64,000 nt of DNA from the NCBI RefSeq assembly GCF_008831285.2, contig NC_045147.1, forward strand, positions 20,526,581-20,590,580, in the 5' to 3' direction. This document shows positions 57,655-64,000 of the stretch, in pieces. The notes below the pieces were generated by a model. That model was given only the letters and a program-made list of their open reading frames with translations, did not search any database and had not been told where the DNA came from. The position numbers and the translations under genes are program-made. The DNA is from Nymphaea colorata. Taxonomy: Eukaryota > Streptophyta > Magnoliopsida > Nymphaeales > Nymphaeaceae. How positions within the stretch are numbered: the first letter of the stretch is position 1; each line of letters begins with the position of its first letter.

Positions 57655-59527
57655 TTATGCAAGGACTACTGTTTCTACCCCTGTTAGGGGAAGAACTTGC
57701 TCCATCTGATCCTCTTCTCCACACTCCCATATCTCTGGTATTGCTTCTCGAATGTTGTGGATGCTGTTCAGTGCAAAATCCGCACCTGGTACAAGCGCTT
57801 CCTTACCCACCTGAGACATGCGATAAACCATTACAACTTTAGAAGACTACTTGGACTGAGGAAGACAGAGGTCATGGAAATTAACATCTAGAAGTATCGG
57901 TGAGTATCTAGAATGCTTCTGAGAGAATTGCTTATGGGAGGAGATTTACTATGACAGTAACGAGACCAGTTGTCTTGGCTGTCGCTATGTTCCGCACACT
58001 GTCATCAAAGAAGATCTGCAAAGAAGCAAGTATTAGCTCTGACATCGTTTAGGAATGGAGGGAAAGGCCGCAGAAGTACTTGGCAAATCACTTACTGTCT
58101 TTTTGGGGTTGACGTTTGCGAGGCGTATAGCAGCATGGAAAGCTTCAGGAGATGGCTTACAAACTATGTGCGAGCAACCGCCGCTAACTGACTCGTCCGT
58201 CTCATATTCTGAGGAATCGTCTGAATCAATATTGTCCACACTAGTTTCAGTCATGGAGAAATGATCTGAATCACCATGATTGTCATTTGAGGGATTAAGT
58301 GTTTCAAAGCAAATGACTCCTTCAAAACAATCTTCGAGGCCTAGCTTGCAAAGAACTTTAGCAGCGTGGGCTTTGTCAGCATTTGTGAATATCTGCAGAA
58401 TCATATATGCTTTTTAGCCCTGGATCAAAGAAAAAGACCTGTGACTCGATTCCAATCAAGAGACGCAAAGAAGCCAAGTTTCTTGACTACAAAAAAAAGC
58501 AAATAGGCATACTATTTTCCGTTGAGGCATTGAAAGCAGCAAGTTCCTCAAGACGGGATCTGGCTTAAGATTTTCGTAGGGCAGTCTGCCATGCACATAT
58601 TCATGAAACTCATCATTGTCGAATTCAAAACCCAACGCCTGCATAAGAAAAAGAAAGGAACAAACTCTGATAATTAAAATCAACTTACTGGAAGACTACA
58701 GCATGAACAGGACTAAAGTAACTTGATTGCTTCTGCAAAATGCCCCACTGAAAGTTCCCAGTTGAAAAACTTGCAGGAAAAAAAGCCCGATATAATCTTT
58801 TCTCCTTCTACCATTGGCTAACTTTTTCCCGACAATTTTTCCGGCTAGCGCCAACCACTATTGTACTCATGCAGTTTACTAACATATCAGTCATTAACTG
58901 GACCGGGATCCGATAAGAAGTTGCCATCATCTAGGTACATTTTTTCACTTCACCGAAACCAAACGATAAGGAAAAGAGGAAAAAGGGGAAGAATATAATA
59001 CCTTGAGACCAGCCATTGTTGTGCCATGTTCCCTGTACAGTTCGAGGCACATCTTTGGGACTTCCTTCTCATCTATGTTAAGGTGATTAATCATGTATTC
59101 TGCAGAAGACATATTCTAGCATTTCAGGTGCTGTTTGGAAATTAAAAGTTTGAAGCAAATACAACAGTTTCGATGAAAAGAAATCCAATTAAGGTACACA
59201 TGCGAGGACGCACTCACAGAGAAACAAAAAAACAAAGAAAATACCTTCAATATTCCTTCGACAAGCCAAGTTTAAGCCCGTGCTTAGAGGGTACAGCGTA
59301 TCATCCATGTCTGCAGCATTCACAAGAAATTTTAATCAAAGCGGAGCGCCACACTTTTACTAGGCAAAGCAAAAGAACTGTCAACCTTTTTCTCAAAGAA
59401 AAAGAGAAGAACTTCGGACGTTGGTCTATTACTTGCTTGTTTTTGTGAAAAATACGAGAGGGAGCGTTTTCTCACCAAACAGCAGGCATTCATATTTGGC
59501 TTGGACCGATATCTCAACGGCGTCCAT
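57655..59527 (-). CDS. HAD-superfamily pyrimidine 5'-nucleotidase-like protein (SDT1-like), complete
   Basis: Seven coding exons on the minus strand: 59,527-59,476; 59,310-59,245; 59,099-59,002; 58,638-58,513; 58,392-58,096; 58,015-57,950; 57,810-57,655. All introns are GT-AG, phases agree, and the sum is 861 nt (286 aa plus TAA). HAD motifs are complete: DMDDT (Asp18 nucleophile, Asp20 acid/base), Thr117 in IFTNAD, Lys193 in VCKPSPEAF and FFDD (Asp217/Asp218). The cap region has HEYVHGRLPYENLKPDPVLR. This matches the plant family annotated 'suppressor of disruption of TFIIS', related to yeast Sdt1, which dephosphorylates pyrimidine nucleotides; the exact substrate is unknown. No targeting peptide is evident, so cytosol is likely. 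Odd point: a Ser/Asp-rich insert at about residues 148-185 before motif III, as in plant relatives but long. No disabling change seen. Confidence 0.93.
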
Positions 59528-59890
59528 GGTGAAGAACTCGGCTGCGAAAAAAAAAGGACCAGGGGAAAACACATAAATCTGAAAAGTTCGTTCAAAGTTC
59601 CCCGAAAATCGCACACCCAAGAAAACCTAAAAATGAACACTCGTATTTCAAAATACCAAGATCCTAAACTTCACTGCATTACACAAGAAATCTACCATAA
59701 TCCACACGAATTCCCGTAACCACAACCATGAACAACAATCTCAGAAAAGAAGAAAACTCTTAAAAGGACAACAGTATATAGACACAAAAAAGTACATAAC
59801 GAAGACAAAAACCGACGAACATAGATGGCATACCTTTGCAGACTGTCGACAATGGAGACCCGCCCTGCCCACAAAACCAAATCCTTGAGG
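59528..59890 (-). other. 5'UTR of the HAD gene with a leader intron
   Basis: Upstream of the ATG a 14-nt leader segment (59,541-59,528) follows a pyrimidine-rich acceptor (TTTTTTCGCAG). A matching donor lies at 59,834/59,833 (TGCAAAG/GTATGC), giving a leader intron of 292 nt. The first non-coding exon would run from a start near 59,885 to 59,834. The start site is inferred from the TATA box position only. Confidence 0.65.
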
Positions 59891-59910
59891 AAAAACGCTG
59901 CTTCAAGCCC

Positions 59911-59919
59911 CTATTTATA
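59911..59919 (-). promoter_or_regulatory. TATA box of the HAD gene
   Basis: TATAAATAG on the minus strand, directly preceded by GACCAA and about 80 bp upstream of the leader donor. It predicts transcription start near 59,880-59,890. Confidence 0.65.
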
Positions 59920-59960
59920 TTGGTCCTCAACGAGTTCCCAGAGGGCAAAAGAGAATCCAA

Positions 59961-62392
59961 CTTGGGGGGTACATATTCTTTTAATCCACGGGGGCCTTTT
60001 CCAATCCCAACAGCGATCCTGCTTCTGGCTCAGAAGACCGAAGAATCATAATTGCACTTCTCTCCCTCCACCGCCTCACGATGGGAGCCACGTATGGTCC
60101 AATATGATGTTAGAATATTAGTACCCAATACTCGGATGTGCCAATTTTTATGGAATCATGATGTTGGCAACCCACCTTTATACAGAAACATTGCCGCTCG
60201 CTTCGTGTCAACAAAATGAAAGCGAGGAATTGAGGATAGGATTCGTTCTGCGCCCACAATTGGGTGTTGGTTGCATGTTGGTGGTGGTGAAGTTGAGGGT
60301 GGTGGGACTCCTGGAAATCAAGCGGTGGATTTATGCTGGACTTTGTTCTGCATAGTTGTCATGAAGCTCATGCCACGGCTCCTCATTTTACTCTGTCCGT
60401 CCCCGTAAATCCAAGAAACCATCCGTCTCAAATGTGTTCGTACTGTTCCCTATCAGCCCCCACCGGATCGATCCGAGATCGAAATATCTACTGAAATGAT
60501 ACAAGAGCTACCATAGAATACTGATCCACAGTGGCGACATTTCCAGGCTCAAGTTGACCGGAATGAATTGGATCTGAATTTGATGCTACTCGATGATCCA
60601 ATCTGATTGTTCAGTTTTGCCGTGTCACCGTGACAGTAATCTTAATTGGGGTTGCTAAAGTGAGAGTTTTGTCAAATTCAGCGGCTTTGCTCGGTCAATT
60701 TAGGCTGGAGGGGCTTCTAACATATTTCCACGTTAAGTTGTCAATTACCACGTGTAGAGGTAGGCATAAGTATTGTGAAGTTCGACGGCTGATCTCACAG
60801 TTTTTTATTCACACAATCAACAGTGAAAATGTATATTGACATGAAATACTATGAAAAAGAATAAGAATTGATTCAAATGACAATATTTAGGCAGTGTTTG
60901 GATTATAGTGAGTTTCAAACTTCTAATAACACAAAGTAGATTTATAACAAATAAAAAATAAGAAAAACTGTTTCGCATTAAAAAACTAAAAAAAGTGAAA
61001 AAAAGTGTTTTTTTTTAGTTTTAAACAGTCATTTAATTTATCGCATTTTTTTCGCTTTTTTTCTTTTTGGAAAAACACGAATTTTTTCTAACTACGGTTT
61101 GGAGACATACTAAAAAAAAAAGGTTTTGTAAAAGCTAGTTTTTTAAAAAAGAGATTTGAAATCAGTTTTAAAAGACTGGCTTCTGCATTTAGGTAACAGG
61201 ACCAAAACATTTTTCTTTTTTTTTGGTCAACAACTTGGGCGGTGTCTGGTTGGTCCAACAAAATTAATTTTGGTCCCATGCAAAGATGCCTGAATCGGAG
61301 TTTTGAAAATGCAAACCTTTCACATTTTCTTCCTAGTCCGCTTGCCTTTTTCGATGTCTTGATTTGTTTCGATGGAATCTCGTCCCGAGAACAAAGCTGC
61401 ATACAGAGAAGGAGAATAAAAAGTTGGACCTAATCTGCAGGGTGCTTTCAACTTAGGAACAAGGATATTTGGCTTATGCCTTTCAGCATACTGCATATTC
61501 TGCCAACTACAACATCCCATTTATACTTTTCCAGCAGTGTCCTGGATAATACTAGTGAAGGTTGCAACCATGCACATTAAGACGAAGACACTGATTTTCT
61601 CCAACCATATCTACAATCCAAGAGTTCCCACAAATGCTGAGATCTTCATCCAGTAGCTAGGCAGCTGTTTATGAATCCAATAGTTCCTCATCGAATCTGC
61701 TAATTGGATTGAGATATGATCTTTTTTATGCCTCTGGTTCTACACCAACAAGAAATTGGTGCATAAGCAAAAACAGGAAGAAGAAAGAAAAAGGAGGAGG
61801 TCGGTCGTTCTCCTTCTAGAACAAGCTAAAGAAAATGTCAGGTAACACAGCCACAAAGTGAATTGATGAAATAAAATACATCAATCTTAGTGGAGCATCC
61901 ACCTTATCCTAACTGCAGGTAATATTTTCTCTAGTTCACAGTCAATCCGCATGAAAGATAGCATCACCAGGTACAAAAGCAATGGCAAACAAAAAATTCC
62001 AGTTGCAGAGAGGGTTGCAACTTGGTGTCCAGGATCAAGAAATCAACACCCAGAATGCAACTCTGGTTGGCATGTATTGACTGCACTAAAAGAAAAAAAT
62101 CTTACCATCAAAAAGAAAAAATTCTTTTTACTAAACGATTCATCACTGCACAGAACATTGACTGCACTGTCCATATTAAGTTATACATCTCTCTCTGTGT
62201 TCACACTCTAAACCCAAGGCTTTGAATCAATTCGGTGGAAACGAACTCGACATTGTTGATTCATAGAGTTAGATCTCATACCATGTTTAAAGATGACTTT
62301 CTTCTGATTAACACTGCCAATTTTCTTGTCAAAATATCACCATGGCACACTGAGTTCCAGCAATTTATTGCCGATCTTCATTATAAAAGACA
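59961..62392. other. Intergenic stretch upstream of the HAD gene
   Basis: No gene recognised. GGCAGTGTTTGGAT at 60,891 and GGGCGGTGTCTGGTTGG at 61,238 resemble the starts of hAT-type MITEs, with A/T-rich DNA between, but no matching inverted ends were confirmed. The minus frame 61,088-61,402 has no domain. Confidence 0.4.
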
Positions 62393-62477
62393 TCGATAAA
62401 AGCAACTAGAAGCAATGAGACTGAGAATTACTTAATTCGATAAAAGCAACTAGAAGCGATGAGACTGAGAATTGCTT
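62393..62477. repeat. 44-bp tandem duplication
   Basis: TCGATAAAAGCAACTAGAAG followed by C(A/G)ATGAGACTGAGAATT occurs at 62,393 and 62,437, with two substitutions between units. Confidence 0.93.
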
Positions 62478-64000
62478 TCGAAGAAAAAAGAATGAAGATG
62501 GAGACAATACAATCTGGCCAGCCTTTCTGCTGTTCTAATTGGGGATAGTCCTGCCAGTTGTGGCCATGAGCTAGAAATTGGCATGCTTTAAACCGCAATT
62601 ATCGAACCACTTTTTATCCTTTCCTTCTGGTTTCCTTGCCAGTCACTGAGGTTAGCCATGGCGCTGGTAGTTATTTTAATCATAAAATTGATAGCAATAA
62701 AGAACAGGAAGAGAAAGGGACAGCGAATCATTTGAGTGCAGACTCCAAGTTCCGATTGATGAAAAGAGATTCCACAAAAGTAAAGTAGCCTTTGACTCAG
62801 AATTAAACTTTTCGCAAGAGAATCAGTATGCTTCGTCCGTTCCCAAGGTTGCTTGGTTTTTCCAAATCTGAACTCCAATAACTTGTTCGTGCAACTAGTG
62901 GAGCCACTTCGGCTTCCAACTTCGTTTCCTTCTTGTTAAATGGTCGTTGTCCCAAGCCTGTCACTTCACGATGTGGAACCATTAAATTTTAGTGCGTTGT
63001 CCATCGACTACCTTTCGCTCCCTGTCGTGACTCTCGTCGCATCAACGAGCTTCATCATGATGTTGAGGTTGCTGGGAACAAAAGTTTAAAACCTAATGAC
63101 TCAGAACTCGACTCGGACCAAGAGTGTCCCATTAGGTCAACTCAGTCACTGGGCTGGGCTTTGATGACTTAATTTTTTGCATGAGGTACTTTTTCACGTG
63201 TATAAAATCATGTCTTCTACTTCATTATAAGACTAATATATCACACATAACATGTATAATAATGTATATGCATATGTAAAATATAAACTTTTAGTAATAT
63301 ACTAACTATAATTATGTTAGATTACACACTAAAAATTTGATATAATATGTGGTATGGGTCTCATTTCAAAGTACACTATGAGGACATGCGAAGTGCGAGG
63401 GCGCCCATGCAAATTTAAAGGTTCTTTGGAGAAAAGACAGAAAGACGTGCTCCTTGAAGCAATAAAAAGATTTCGTATTACTGTATTGTGATGTTGAAAT
63501 AATGCTCTGAACGCACTTCGATAGTGGTCTTGCGTGCCAATGTCCAAATACACTTTTGCAATTATATCAAATGTCTTTAGAAGTCTGCCATTGAAGGAAC
63601 CTTTAGAAAGTCTTTCTCTATTTGCACCAGTGAAACTTTCATATGTAATGTTTTCTTTAAAGATCAAACCCAAAATTTCCCAGGACGGCATGTAAAGATC
63701 ACAGACTTCCATCACTCATAGTGATTCAGGTAAGCATTTCACCCCCTTATTTAAGTAAAAGCACTATCTGTAATCCGATATGCACTCATAAACCAATGCC
63801 ACCTAAATCAAAATCATTAACCAATGCAATCAAACCCAAACGGAATACCCAATGCATTGAGTTAGTGGGATCATCTGCAAACATTTAATTTAGTTTCCTC
63901 TATTTCGTACTTGTGATTGTTTATAAATTATTAATTTTTCCATTTCGAATTGATTAAACCTTATGAATCACGATTTGCTTCATTTTCATAAATTTCGAAC
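62478..64000. other. Unassigned right end of window
   Basis: The only long frame is 63,715-63,329 on the minus strand, 128 codons (CDLYMPSWEILGLIFKENIT, FDIIAKVYLDIGTQ). It has no recognised domain, no splice context and no second copy for comparison; it may be chance or the end of a repeat-encoded protein. Confidence 0.3.

Noticed and set aside
63329-63715. 128-codon minus frame as a functional gene
   Set aside because: No domain, no intron context and no supporting second copy; kept only as part of the unassigned right end.
1-64000. CRISPR arrays, bacterial operons, rRNA genes, viral insertions
   Set aside because: No regularly spaced short repeats, no prokaryote-like gene packing, no rRNA sequence and no viral replication or capsid motifs were seen; the only polymerase is the LINE reverse transcriptase.

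Overview
The window is nuclear DNA of a flowering plant. Evidence: AT-rich non-coding sequence, genes split by short GT-AG introns, plant-type families (an Argonaute of the AGO4 clade, peroxisomal 2-hydroxy-acid oxidase, fatty acyl-CoA reductase, plant HAD nucleotidase) and a plant L1-type LINE with a DUF4283 ORF1. The species cannot be fixed from sequence alone. Only one gene looks intact; almost all other coding signal is decayed exon fragments and one retroelement. No rRNA, CRISPR or prokaryotic operon is present, and no tRNA was recognised by eye.

Layout. (1) 1-25,217 and 37,313-56,313 are two head-to-tail copies of one block, nearly identical by eye but with many small indels. Copy 1 starts before the window. 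It carries about 7.0 kb that copy 2 lacks (15,884-22,915, bounded by a 36-bp direct repeat) and lacks about 1 kb that copy 2 has (51,889-52,879). Each copy holds broken exons of unrelated genes: fatty acyl-CoA reductase (-), 2-hydroxy-acid oxidase (-), two unidentified GC-rich exons (-), an AGO4-clade Argonaute (+) and a probable prolyl 4-hydroxylase last exon (-). The extra 7 kb of copy 1 holds an intron-bearing NAD-isocitrate dehydrogenase pseudogene. (2) The spacer at 25,218-37,312 holds a GC-rich island, a fold-back repeat, a 5.49-kb LINE (31,300-36,790, minus strand) between perfect 15-bp target-site duplications, and next to it a broken NDUFAF7/MidA-type methyltransferase. (3) 57,655-59,919 is a complete seven-coding-exon gene (286 aa) on the minus strand for a HAD-family, SDT1-like pyrimidine 5'-nucleotidase, with all four HAD motifs, a 5'UTR intron and a TATA box. 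(4) 59,920-64,000 has no recognised gene.

The fragments do not form a pathway. Their splice sites are kept while frames are broken, so they are genomic-DNA copies of genes, not retrocopies. Best reading: a recently duplicated accessory block rich in gene fragments beside a working single gene. An uncollapsed-haplotype assembly artefact is the main alternative for the duplication itself. I found no convincing new multi-gene system; the most useful leads are the duplicated AGO4-fragment block, the 7-kb segment and the LINE with several in-frame internal duplications.
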